Shown: positions 17,648 to 25,416 of the stretch, in pieces
How positions within the stretch are numbered: the stretch's first letter is position 1
Layout: the number at the start of each line of letters is the position of its first letter
Assembly (NCBI GenBank): GCA_946415315.1
Contig: CAMKRZ010000002.1
Coordinates: 62,001 to 126,000, forward strand
Source of the DNA: an uncultured Lachnoclostridium sp.
Lineage (GTDB): Bacteria > Bacillota > Clostridia > Lachnospirales > Lachnospiraceae
Length of the DNA: 64,000 nucleotides
Direction: 5' to 3'
The notes under the pieces: model-generated
What the model saw: only the letters and a program-made list of their open reading frames with translations
The model's database searches: none
What the model was told of the DNA's origin: nothing
Position numbers and translations under genes: made by a program

Positions 17648-18874
17648 TCAGTCGAGCTCAAAAAGTTCGCGGATGGCATCCTCGTTCATCTTGCTGCCGA
17701 TCACACAGATACGGCCGATGATGTCCGGAGCGCCGTCGCGGATCTCGTACTCTCCGGGCGTCAGATCGAAGTAATGCCATTTGCCTTCCGCATCGGGAAG
17801 CATGCCCTTTGCGCGAAGGATCATGCCGTAATCCTCGGAATTTGCAAGCTTCTCGAGGATATCGTGAAGGGTATCCTCCTCGTAGCGGCGAACAGTCTCG
17901 CGGCCGAAGCTCGTGAACACCTCATCCGCGTGATGATGGTGATGATGGTGATGTCCCTCATGGTCATGATCGTGGCAGTGGCATTCCTCACCGTCCTCGT
18001 GATGATGATGGTGATGTTCATGCTCGTCCTCATCGTCGTCATCGTCGTCATGATGGTGATGATGCTCGTGCTCGTCCTCATCGTCGTCATGATGGTGATG
18101 GTGCTCGTGCTCGTCCTCATCGTCGTCATGATGGTGATGGTGGTGATGCTCATGTTCGTCCTCCTCGTCATCATCGTCATGGTGATGGTGGCACTCACAC
18201 TCGTCGTCATCGTCATCATCGTGATGGTGTCCGCATACCGGGCAGACATCCTCTTCCTCAAGCAGCTGCTTGGCAAGGTCCACCTTGGTCTCCATCGCCT
18301 TCAGGATCTGTTCGCCCGTCAGTTCATCCCAGGGAGTCGTGACGATCGTCGCGTCCGCATTTTTCTCGCGAAGAAGCTTCACGCATGCCTGCAGCTTATC
18401 CTCGGAAACGAACTGGCTGCGGCTCAACAGGATCGTGTGTGCGCACTCCACCTGGTTGTTGAAGAACTCGCCGAAGTTCTTCATGTAGATGCGGCACTTG
18501 CCCGCGTCAACAACGGTCACAAGGCCGGTGACGACCATCTCCGGGTCCCCGATGCTCTCGATCGCGCGAACAACGTCGGAAAGTTTGCCGACACCTGAGG
18601 GCTCGATGAGGATGCGGTCCGGATGGAACTGCTCCTTCACCTGCACGAGCGCCTTGCCGAAATCTCCGACCAGCGAGCAGCAGATGCAGCCCGAGTTCAT
18701 CTCAGTGATCTCGATGCCGGCGTCCTTCAGAAAGCCGCCGTCAATACCGATCTCGCCGAACTCATTTTCAATCAAAACCACCTTCTCGCCCTTGTATCCA
18801 TCCGCGAGAAGCTTCTTGATGAGCGTCGTTTTGCCGGCGCCCAGAAATCCGGAAAATACCGTTACCTGAATCAT
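17648..18874 (-). CDS. G3E-family zinc/metal chaperone GTPase with giant His/Asp-rich loop
   Basis: 408 residues from ATG 18874, eight bases after AAGGAGG; an ATG two codons earlier is too close to that site. GTPase features: VTVFSGFLGAGKTTLIKKL, NEFGEIGIDGG, the metal motif SGCICCSL, LIEPSGVGKLSDV, then TTPWDEL where the guanine-recognition motif should be. Between about 212 and 318 lies a metal-binding insert: CPVCGHHHDD, then units of the type HHHHHDDDEDEHE, then ECHCHDHDHEGHHHHHHHH. A CobW C-terminal domain closes it. The family inserts Zn, Co or Ni into proteins; the insert should bind many Zn or Ni ions. It lies downstream of dut and upstream of the second G3E gene. Confidence 0.88.
   Translation of the reverse strand: MIQVTVFSGFLGAGKTTLIKKLLADGYKGEKVVLIENEFGEIGIDGGFLKDAGIEITEMNSGCICCSLVGDFGKALVQVKEQFHPDRILIEPSGVGKLSDVVRAIESIGDPEMVVTGLVTVVDAGKCRIYMKNFGEFFNNQVECAHTILLSRSQFVSEDKLQACVKLLREKNADATIVTTPWDELTGEQILKAMETKVDLAKQLLEEEDVCPVCGHHHDDDDDDECECHHHHDDDDEEDEHEHHHHHHHDDDEDEHEHHHHHDDDEDEHEHHHHHDDDDDDEDEHEHHHHHHEDGEECHCHDHDHEGHHHHHHHHADEVFTSFGRETVRRYEEDTLHDILEKLANSEDYGMILRAKGMLPDAEGKWHYFDLTPGEYEIRDGAPDIIGRICVIGSKMNEDAIRELFELD
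17934..18235 (-). repeat. In-frame tandem repeats coding the His/Asp-rich insert
   Basis: The clearest unit is 39 bp, coding the 13-residue HHHHHDDDEDEHE, present three to four times with small changes between about 18005 and 18180. The flanks are degenerate His, Asp and Glu codons. Copy number is likely to vary between strains. Confidence 0.75.
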
Positions 18875-18911
18875 GTTCATATCCTCCTTGCTGCTTGAGC
18901 AGCATATCATT

Positions 18912-19346
18912 CTACTGTACTCCTGTCGTTCCGAAGCCGCCGCGCGACTCTCCGCCGAGGTGCTCGACTTCCTCAAACTCGAGTTTCGGCTGATTCTTCA
19001 TAATGCGGAACTGGCAGATGCGGTCGTTTACATGGATGACCGTGTCGCGCATCGCGAGCACCGGATACTTCCACTCGTCCTCGTCTCCGCAGTAACTCTG
19101 GTCGACAACTCCCATGTGGTTAGTCTGGATGATGCCGAAATTGCGGAACGTCGAACTCCGCGGCACGATGTGCGCCTCATAGCCCTTCGGCAATTCCACT
19201 GCGATCCCGAGGCGGATCAGGCGCCATTCGCCCTGTTTCATCTCAACCTCCTCGGCGCAACGCAGATCGATCCAGTCCGAAACGCCGTCAATGTAACGCA
19301 GTTTCTCGATTTCCTTGCTGATGTAGCGAATCTTCAGCGTCTCCAT
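18912..19346 (-). CDS. dut: dUTP diphosphatase
   Basis: 144 residues, the usual size of a trimeric dUTPase, which cleaves dUTP to dUMP and pyrophosphate. Motifs in order: AEEVEMKQGEWRLIRLGI (motif 1 region), VPRSSTFRNFGI (motif 2), NHMGVVDQSYCGDEDEW (motif 3 with the catalytic Asp), DRICQFRI (motif 4) and GGESRGGFGTTG (motif 5, the flexible nucleotide-closing arm). GAGGAG precedes ATG 19346. It begins ten bases after the apeB stop, so it belongs to the same operon. Confidence 0.93.
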   Translation of the reverse strand: METLKIRYISKEIEKLRYIDGVSDWIDLRCAEEVEMKQGEWRLIRLGIAVELPKGYEAHIVPRSSTFRNFGIIQTNHMGVVDQSYCGDEDEWKYPVLAMRDTVIHVNDRICQFRIMKNQPKLEFEEVEHLGGESRGGFGTTGVQ

Positions 19347-19355
19347 ACTGACTCC

Positions 19356-20756
19356 TCACATTGCGCGATAAAACGCAAGATACCCCTGCAAAGCCTCGTA
19401 AAGATCTGCCTTGCTGATCACTTCCCACGGCGCGTGCATATTCTGCACTGCGACACCGCAGTCGATGACGTTCATCCCGTAATTGCCCATGATGTAGGCG
19501 ATCGTTCCGCCGCCGCCCTGGTCAACCTTGCCGAGTTCCGCCGTCTGGAAGCTCACGTTTGCATCGTCAAACGCCTTGCGGATCTTCGCAAAATACTCCG
19601 GATTCGCATCGTTGGATCCGCTCTTTCCGCGCGAGCCGGTGTACTTGTTAAACACTAACCCGCAGCCGAAGTACGCTGCATTGCCGCGCTCGAACACGCT
19701 CGGATAGTTCGGATCGTATGCCGCGCTGACATCCGATGAGAGCATCACCGAATTCTGCATCGCGCGGCGAAGCTTGAGTTCACTGTACTCGCCGAGGCGG
19801 TCAAGCAGTTCCGCAACCGCATTTTCGAAAAATTTCGAGTGCATGCCGGTCGCGCCGACGCTGCCGATTTCCTCCTTGTCAACGAGCAGGCAAACGAGCG
19901 TGCGATCGGGAGTTACTGCATTCTTGTCCGTGACAAGACGGAACATAGCCTCTGCCGAAGGATACGCGCAGCAGCGGTCGTCGTGACCGTAGCCCATCAG
20001 CAGGGAATCGTCGATTCCCATGTTGCGTGCCTCGCCCGCCGGAACGATCTCGATCTCCGCGGAGAGGAAGTCATCCTTTTCCACACCATACTTCTTGGAG
20101 AGCAGTTTCCACACATTTGCGCGTACCGCGTACTCCTTCTCGCCCTTCAGCGGGATCGTGGCGAACGTCACATTGAGGTCCTCGCCCTCGACCACGGTCG
20201 CTCCCTGCTTCTGCAGCTGGGTTGCGCCGAGGTGGATCAACAGATCGCTCACACCGAACACCGGATCACCGGGTTCATCACCGATGTTGACCTTTACGGT
20301 CGTGCCGTCCTTGCGGCAAATGACCCCGTGCATCGCGAGCGGGATCGTCACCCACTGGTACTTCTTGATCCCGCCGTAGTAATGCGTATCCAGAAGCGCA
20401 ATCTCCGTATAGTCGTCCTCGTACACCGGAACCTGTTTCAAGTCGAGTCTCGGAGAGTCAATGTGCGCACCGAGAATCTTCATGCCGTTCTCGAGCGGCT
20501 CGCTGCCGACCGTGAACAGCGCCACAATCTTGCCCATGAGCGAAGCGTACAGTTTGTCACCGGGCTTTGCCTTCTTCACATCCGCAAGATTTTTAAACCC
20601 GAGCGTCTTGGCTTTCTTCAAGATCGAATCCGCGCACTCGCGCTCCGTCTTGTTCTCACTGATGAACCTGCGGTACTCCTCCGCAAAATCCATCACCGCT
20701 GTAAGCATCTTTTTGTCGTACTTCAGCCATGCATTGTCAGCAAGTTTCGTGCTCAT
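19356..20756 (-). CDS. apeB: M18 family aminopeptidase
   Basis: 466 residues, the normal length. M18 enzymes are cytoplasmic dinuclear-zinc aminopeptidases forming large tetrahedral complexes. Metal and catalytic signatures are visible: LGAHIDSPRLDLK (first metal His and neighbouring Asp), SDLLIHLG, the GHDDRCCAY metal-bridging Asp, LLVDKEEIGSVGATG (catalytic and metal Glu pair), SSDVSAAYDPN and the late metal-binding His in VQNMHAPWE. ATG 20756 begins 28 bases downstream of hslO and the gene runs directly into dut. Confidence 0.92.
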   Translation of the reverse strand: MSTKLADNAWLKYDKKMLTAVMDFAEEYRRFISENKTERECADSILKKAKTLGFKNLADVKKAKPGDKLYASLMGKIVALFTVGSEPLENGMKILGAHIDSPRLDLKQVPVYEDDYTEIALLDTHYYGGIKKYQWVTIPLAMHGVICRKDGTTVKVNIGDEPGDPVFGVSDLLIHLGATQLQKQGATVVEGEDLNVTFATIPLKGEKEYAVRANVWKLLSKKYGVEKDDFLSAEIEIVPAGEARNMGIDDSLLMGYGHDDRCCAYPSAEAMFRLVTDKNAVTPDRTLVCLLVDKEEIGSVGATGMHSKFFENAVAELLDRLGEYSELKLRRAMQNSVMLSSDVSAAYDPNYPSVFERGNAAYFGCGLVFNKYTGSRGKSGSNDANPEYFAKIRKAFDDANVSFQTAELGKVDQGGGGTIAYIMGNYGMNVIDCGVAVQNMHAPWEVISKADLYEALQGYLAFYRAM

Positions 20757-20784
20757 TTTTTCCTCCTTACGCGGCAGCCTTCCG

Positions 20785-21675
20785 TCACCGGTCGATGGCT
20801 GCCTCCGCTATCTTGTTCAATTCATCGGCCGTGAACTCGTATTTCTTTCCGCAGAACTGACACACGACCTCCACGGACTCGTCACCGTGGATCAGCGAGA
20901 GCAGATCCTCCCGCCCGAGGCTCGCAAGCCCCTTGGTATAGCGCTCCTTCGAACAGTTACAGGAAAATGCAGCGTCGCACTCCCCTGTGAACTCCGGGTT
21001 CAGCCCTTCGAGAACTCTCTCTAACATTCCCTCCGGGGAAAGCCCTGCAGAGAGCATCTCCGTCACGGACGGAAGCGCCTTCAGGTTTGTCTCCAACTGC
21101 GAGATCACCTCATCCGGAACATCCGGCATCAACTGTACGATAAATCCGCCGGACTGCAGAACGCTCCGATCGCGATCAACCAGCACACCGAGCCCGACGC
21201 TCGAAGGCGTCTGCTCCGAAGCCGCAAAATAGTACGTAAAATCCTCTGCGATCTCTCCGGTCTGAAGCTCGATATCGCCGACATACGGCTCCTTCAGCCC
21301 GAGATCCTTGATGACGCTCATCACGCCGATGCCGACTGCGGCTCCGACTCCGAGATGACCGTCCGGCCGGTCCGGCGCTTCCGCGTTAGGATTTCCTACA
21401 TAGCCTTTAACATTGCCGTGGGAATCTGCCGTAGCAAGGAGTCCCTTGAGCGGTCCCGAAGCATCGATCCGCACCGTCAGAACGTCTTTGTCACCCTTCA
21501 TCATGATTCCCATCATCGCCGTCGCGCTGAGGAGTCTTCCCAGTGCCGCCGTTGCGACCGGTGTCAGATCATGTGCCCTGCGCGCTGTCTCCGCAATCCC
21601 TCGCGAAGTGATTGCAAAGGCGCGGACAAACTCATCCGCGGCTGTCGCGCGTACAATATAATCTCTGTCAGCCAT
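20785..21675 (-). CDS. hslO: Hsp33 redox-regulated chaperone
   Basis: 296 residues from ATG 21675. The ATG overlaps the end of the upstream methyltransferase gene by eight bases, indicating translational coupling. The N-terminal chaperone domain carries ITSRGIAETARR, KGDKDVLTVRIDASGPLKG and YVGNP. The C-terminal redox switch has the four zinc cysteines in the classic spacing, FSCNCSKERYTKG and VVCQFCGKKYEF. Oxidation releases zinc and unfolds the switch, activating holdase function under oxidative or hypochlorous stress. In this operon it sits beside metal-handling GTPases, which is suggestive but not proof of a shared stress response. Confidence 0.93.
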   Translation of the reverse strand: MADRDYIVRATAADEFVRAFAITSRGIAETARRAHDLTPVATAALGRLLSATAMMGIMMKGDKDVLTVRIDASGPLKGLLATADSHGNVKGYVGNPNAEAPDRPDGHLGVGAAVGIGVMSVIKDLGLKEPYVGDIELQTGEIAEDFTYYFAASEQTPSSVGLGVLVDRDRSVLQSGGFIVQLMPDVPDEVISQLETNLKALPSVTEMLSAGLSPEGMLERVLEGLNPEFTGECDAAFSCNCSKERYTKGLASLGREDLLSLIHGDESVEVVCQFCGKKYEFTADELNKIAEAAIDR

Positions 21676-22567
21676 AATATTTTTGTTCCTGAAATCCTTC
21701 CTTCGCAATGATCACGATCCGTTCCGACGCTTCCGTCGCAGGACGCTCCGTGTATGCGTCATACGCTGCTACGAACGTCATTCCGCTCTCGGCGAGCAGC
21801 TCCCTGATCTCGTCAAGGTCATACGCCATCTGCACGTGAAGCTCGTCCTGCCTTGTGTAAAGCTCGCTCTCGTCCTTTAGAAACATGGTGAGGCGGTACT
21901 CGTTGCGCCCGCTCTTCGCATCGTACGCATTGTCCCAGATCAGCGTGGCGTCCTCGTAGTCCTCGACACGCACACGGTTTCCGAGAACCTTCTCGTAGTA
22001 GCTACGCGTCTTCATGTCAAAGCAGAACACACCCTCGCGATCCAGATAATTGTTGACGAGAGAAAATGTTTTCCGAAGGTCCTCCTTCGTCAGCAGATAA
22101 TTGAGCGTATCGCAGACGCTCACGATCGCAGCGGTCGTCCCATACAGTTCAAACGACCGGATGTCCTGACAAAGGAAAGTGATCCTGCCGTCGGCGGATT
22201 CGCATTCCGGGGCATCGTCGGGGTCACTGCAAGGATCGCAGCCAATGTTGCTTACCGGGTCAATGAATGATTCATTTTCCGGATCATCGTCATCGGTATC
22301 GTCATACAGATCAGCGAGACGCTCATACTCCTTCTCCTGCGCGACCATAAGCATCTCCTCCGAGGCGTCGATCCCGATCACATCGTAGCCCGCGTCCCGC
22401 AGCCTGCGACTGATCTTGCCGGTTCCGCATCCGAGCTCCGCAACGATACCGCCGTCCGGCACTCCGTTGGCGCGCAGAAGCGCCGTGATGCGCGCTGCCC
22501 ACTCGTCGTACGGTACATTGTCCATGCAGAGGTCATAAATGCGTGAAAAGGAAGAATACGGTTTCAT
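21668..22567 (-). CDS. Class I SAM-dependent methyltransferase
   Basis: 299 residues from ATG 22567 (MKPYSSFSRIYD), preferred to an upstream TTG because family members begin there. Motif I is IVAELGCGTGKISRRL, the second strand ends VIGIDASEEML, and ITFLCQDIRSF plus IVSVCDTLNYLL supply the later strands. This type normally lacks a large insert, but here about 40 acidic residues (DDTDDDDPENESF onward, with two Cys in CDPCSDPDD) separate strands 2 and 3. The substrate is unknown. It is the first gene of the hslO-apeB-dut operon; the ATG is preceded by GGTGGGA. Confidence 0.82.
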   Translation of the reverse strand: MKPYSSFSRIYDLCMDNVPYDEWAARITALLRANGVPDGGIVAELGCGTGKISRRLRDAGYDVIGIDASEEMLMVAQEKEYERLADLYDDTDDDDPENESFIDPVSNIGCDPCSDPDDAPECESADGRITFLCQDIRSFELYGTTAAIVSVCDTLNYLLTKEDLRKTFSLVNNYLDREGVFCFDMKTRSYYEKVLGNRVRVEDYEDATLIWDNAYDAKSGRNEYRLTMFLKDESELYTRQDELHVQMAYDLDEIRELLAESGMTFVAAYDAYTERPATEASERIVIIAKEGFQEQKYYG

Positions 22568-22603
22568 GCGGTCCCACCAGGTCAAAAAGTTGAAAATCAA
22601 GTA

Positions 22604-22629
22604 TTGCCTTTCGCGGATACGAAAGGCAA
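22604..22629. terminator. Hairpin between xylB and the methyltransferase gene
   Basis: TTGCCTTTCG (22604-22613) pairs perfectly with CGAAAGGCAA (22620-22629) around six bases. Neither side has a clean T-run, so it could be a weak two-way terminator or a leader structure of the methyltransferase operon. Confidence 0.4.
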
Positions 22630-22714
22630 TTCCTGTTTCTCAGTGATTGTATTTCGTCGTGCTGAAGCCGCATAAATGCCCTTCAGCGCCGTGAAAAAAC
22701 TGTTCTGATTTCGC

Positions 22715-22750
22715 AACGAATGGCTCCCGCATATGCGAAAGCCAATCGTT
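22715..22750 (-). terminator. Probable terminator of xylB
   Basis: AACGAATGGCT (22715-22725) pairs with AGCCAATCGTT (22740-22750) with one mismatch, and the loop contains the self-complementary CGCATATGCG. The hairpin begins nine bases after the xylB stop; a T6 run follows about 16 bases later. Confidence 0.55.
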
Positions 22751-22758
22751 CGTAACCA

Positions 22759-24240
22759 TTACTTGTCAAGTTTTGCAATGTCGGCGAATACCGGTTTCAG
22801 CGCCGGATAGATGGAGCGGAACAACTGGTAGCGCTTCTCGTACTCCGCAACGATTGCCGGATCCTGCTCGATCGTGTCAACGACGCGGATCAACTTGCCG
22901 GCAGCTTCCTCAACGGAAGCATACTCGCCGCAACCGACAACCGCAAGGATCGCTGCACCGTAGCCGGGGCCTTCCTCACAGTTGATCTTGTCAACCTTCA
23001 CGTTCATGATGTTGGCAAGAACCTTGCACCACAGCGGGCTCTTTGCACCGCCGCCGATCGCGCGGATGCGGTCGATCTTAACGCCGAAGGAGCGTGCGAT
23101 CTCAAGGGCATCGCGGAGCGCGTAGGTAACGCCCTCCATAACCGCAAGCGTCATATCCTCGCGCTTCGTGTTCATCGAGAGACCGACGAAGCAGCCGCGT
23201 GCGTCAGGATTGTTGTGAGGCGTGCGCTCACCCATGAGGTACGGCAGGTAGAACACATTGTTGGTTCCTACGTTGGTGATGTTCTTCTGCTCAGCGGCGT
23301 AATCCTTCGTTCCGATGATATCATCCATCCACCACTTGTTGGAGGAAGCAGCGGAAAGCATGCAGCCGAGGAAGTGGAACTTGCCGTTCGCATGCGCGAA
23401 GGAATGCATTGCGTTCGCGTCGTCCACGGCGAACTCATCCGTCGCGATGAACACCGTGCCGGACGTTCCGAGGGAAACGCTGCACATACCGTGCTCAAGC
23501 GTACCGGTTCCGACAGCGCCCGCAGCGTTGTCGCCTGCGCCGGCGATGATCTTCACGGTCTTCGGAAGTCCGAGTTCCTCTGCAACCTCGGGAAGGATCG
23601 TTCCGACTACTTCATAGCTCTCAAAGATCTTGGCAAGCTGCTCCTCCTTGATGCCGACAATGTCGATCATCTCCTTGGACCAGCACTTATTTTTCACATC
23701 GAACAGGAGCATACCGGAAGCATCCGACACATCCGTGCAGTGAACGCCCGAGAGAAGGTACGCAAGGTAATCCTTCGGAAGCATGATCTTGCAGATCTTC
23801 GCAAAGATCTCAGGCTCATTCTTCTTCACCCACAGAAGCTTCGGTGCGGTGAAACCGGTGAGTGCCATGTTGGCCGTGTACTCACTGATCTTCTCGCGTC
23901 CGATCACGTTGTTCAGATAATCGCACTCCTCCTGGGTACGTCCGTCGTTCCACAGGATCGCGGGACGAAGCACATTGTCGTTCTCATCGAGGATGACAAG
24001 ACCGTGCATCTGACCGCCGAAGCTGATGCCCGCAACTTCACCGGCATCAAATCCGGCAAGAAGCTCCTTCACACCGGCCTTCATCTGCGTCCACCAGTCC
24101 TCCGGCTTCTGCTCCGACCAGCCCGTCTTCGGAAAATACAAAGGATACTCCTTGGATACAATATTCTTGATCGCGCCCTCACCGTCCATCAGCAGAAGCT
24201 TGACGGAAGAGGTTCCCAGATCGACACCGATATAATACAT
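22759..24240 (-). CDS. xylB: Xylulokinase
   Basis: 493 residues from ATG 24240 with GGAGGGAG upstream. FGGY carbohydrate kinase: N-terminal phosphate loop YIGVDLGTSSVKLLLMD, xylulose-type signature GGQMHGLVILDEND, ILWNDGRTQEECDYLN, the ATP-side loop IAGAGDNAAGAVGTG, and the FGGY signature 2 region GVTYALRDALEI with AIGGGAKSPLWCK. GQMHG followed by LWND.R is the pattern of xylulokinases rather than glycerol or ribulose kinases. It phosphorylates D-xylulose for the pentose phosphate pathway. No xylA or transporter is next to it. It is a single-gene unit with a strong promoter. Confidence 0.9.
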   Translation of the reverse strand: MYYIGVDLGTSSVKLLLMDGEGAIKNIVSKEYPLYFPKTGWSEQKPEDWWTQMKAGVKELLAGFDAGEVAGISFGGQMHGLVILDENDNVLRPAILWNDGRTQEECDYLNNVIGREKISEYTANMALTGFTAPKLLWVKKNEPEIFAKICKIMLPKDYLAYLLSGVHCTDVSDASGMLLFDVKNKCWSKEMIDIVGIKEEQLAKIFESYEVVGTILPEVAEELGLPKTVKIIAGAGDNAAGAVGTGTLEHGMCSVSLGTSGTVFIATDEFAVDDANAMHSFAHANGKFHFLGCMLSAASSNKWWMDDIIGTKDYAAEQKNITNVGTNNVFYLPYLMGERTPHNNPDARGCFVGLSMNTKREDMTLAVMEGVTYALRDALEIARSFGVKIDRIRAIGGGAKSPLWCKVLANIMNVKVDKINCEEGPGYGAAILAVVGCGEYASVEEAAGKLIRVVDTIEQDPAIVAEYEKRYQLFRSIYPALKPVFADIAKLDK

Positions 24241-24278
24241 AAATACTCCCTCCGTGATTGTTTCATTTCGTTCGGAAA

Positions 24279-24296
24279 ATGCCGTGAATATGGCAT
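24279..24296. promoter_or_regulatory. Possible operator in the xylB leader
   Basis: ATGCC and GGCAT form an inverted repeat with an 8-base spacer, 16 bases downstream of the -10 element, a place where a repressor would block transcription. The short arms make this tentative. Confidence 0.25.
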
Positions 24297-24311
24297 AAAC
24301 CGCCATTGCTA

Positions 24312-24340
24312 ATCATACTAAATTCCGCATAATCTGTCAA
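24312..24340 (-). promoter_or_regulatory. Sigma-A promoter of xylB
   Basis: Perfect -35 TTGACA (24335-24340) and -10 TATGAT (24312-24317), spaced 17 bases, about 70 bases before the start codon. Confidence 0.8.
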
Positions 24341-24439
24341 GATGGGAAACACGGTTCCGACGCTGTCCGCGCGCGGAAAGAACGCCTGTGAAACCGCTGT
24401 TTTCCGTACTTTCCGAAGTATCGGCCAAAGGAAGCTTTT

Positions 24440-25372
24440 CTACTCGCTCTCAAAGGACAACAGCCCCATCAGATCGCGCGGCGCCATGAACGTTACCGCG
24501 TGCTTTTTGACCGACATGTGAGCCTGCATGCATGTGCCGCCGTACTCCCCGTCGATGGTCCAGGCGACTTCCTCCTCAAACTCGAACACCGCCTCCGAGA
24601 TGTGGCGGAACACGATCAGCGGATTGTTAAAATTGCCCCTGCGGATATCGTTGAGAAGCCCCGGTACCTGCAGAGCGCCGGGTTCCCGGATCAGGAACAG
24701 CTCGTATTTGCCGTCGTTCAGGCGCACGTCGGGACCGGTGATCCCGCGGAAGCCTCCGATGGAGGAGGCGCTGACTACCATGCCGACGATGAAACTGCCC
24801 TCGATCACCTCGTCCGGCAGCGTGATCACGGCATTAACCGTCTCGATGTTCGTGAGCGCGCCCGCTCCGTTCAGCACATATGCAGCGTGACCGAACACAT
24901 TTTTCATCGACTGCGAGGTCGCGTACGAAACGTCGGAGAAAAGTCCGAACGCAGCCGTGTAGACAACGTATTTGCCGTTGAAGCAGCCGATATCGCACGG
25001 ATACTCCATGCCTGTTTTGGAGAGTTCCGCCGCTGCCACAATGTCCTTGGGCAGGCACATGGAATAGCCGAAATCATTCGTGCTGCCGGCGGGCAGATAC
25101 ACGATCGGCACCCTCTCGCTTTCCTCGCACTCCATCATCCCCTCCACGACCTCGTGAAGCGTGCCGTCACCGCCGGAGCAGACCACCTTGACGCAGGCGC
25201 CCTCCTTCAGGTATGCCTTCACCGCCTCCTTCGCATCGTTACGCTTTCGCGTCGGCGAGATGACCAGGTCGCTGGAATCGTCGATCAGCTGATATACAAC
25301 GTCATTCAGCTTCGAAACAATTTTCTTGGTACCCGCATTCGGGTTGTAAACAAACAAAACTTTATCGCGCAT
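24440..25372 (-). CDS. Diacylglycerol/lipid kinase family protein
   Basis: 310 residues. The DAGK catalytic domain is clear: VYNPNAGTKK at the start, VCSGGDGTLHEVVEG for ATP binding, and YLPAGSTNDFGYSM, with GSTNDF replacing the usual GTANDF. The C-terminal beta domain includes VRLNDGKYELFLIREP. Members phosphorylate diacylglycerol (DgkB) or undecaprenol and other lipids (YegS/BmrU); the substrate cannot be told here. AAGGGGG precedes ATG 25372, 44 bases after addA, so it is probably the last gene of the addBA transcript. Confidence 0.87.
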   Translation of the reverse strand: MRDKVLFVYNPNAGTKKIVSKLNDVVYQLIDDSSDLVISPTRKRNDAKEAVKAYLKEGACVKVVCSGGDGTLHEVVEGMMECEESERVPIVYLPAGSTNDFGYSMCLPKDIVAAAELSKTGMEYPCDIGCFNGKYVVYTAAFGLFSDVSYATSQSMKNVFGHAAYVLNGAGALTNIETVNAVITLPDEVIEGSFIVGMVVSASSIGGFRGITGPDVRLNDGKYELFLIREPGALQVPGLLNDIRRGNFNNPLIVFRHISEAVFEFEEEVAWTIDGEYGGTCMQAHMSVKKHAVTFMAPRDLMGLLSFESE

Positions 25373-25416
25373 AGTCCCCCTTATATGACCGTTTCCGCAG
25401 TTTGGAAACCGTGTTC

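Noticed and set aside
17934-18235. Short regular repeats as a CRISPR array
   Set aside because: The repeats are contiguous, code for His and Asp in frame and have no unique spacers.
17774-18598. Plus-strand frame with long Met/Val/Leu-rich hydrophobic runs
   Set aside because: It is the reverse reading of the His/Asp codon repeats of the G3E gene; the apparent membrane segments are an artefact.
24279-24296. Catabolite control (cre) site upstream of xylB
   Set aside because: The dyad does not fit the usual TGNAANCGNTNNCA pattern; only a generic operator is suggested.
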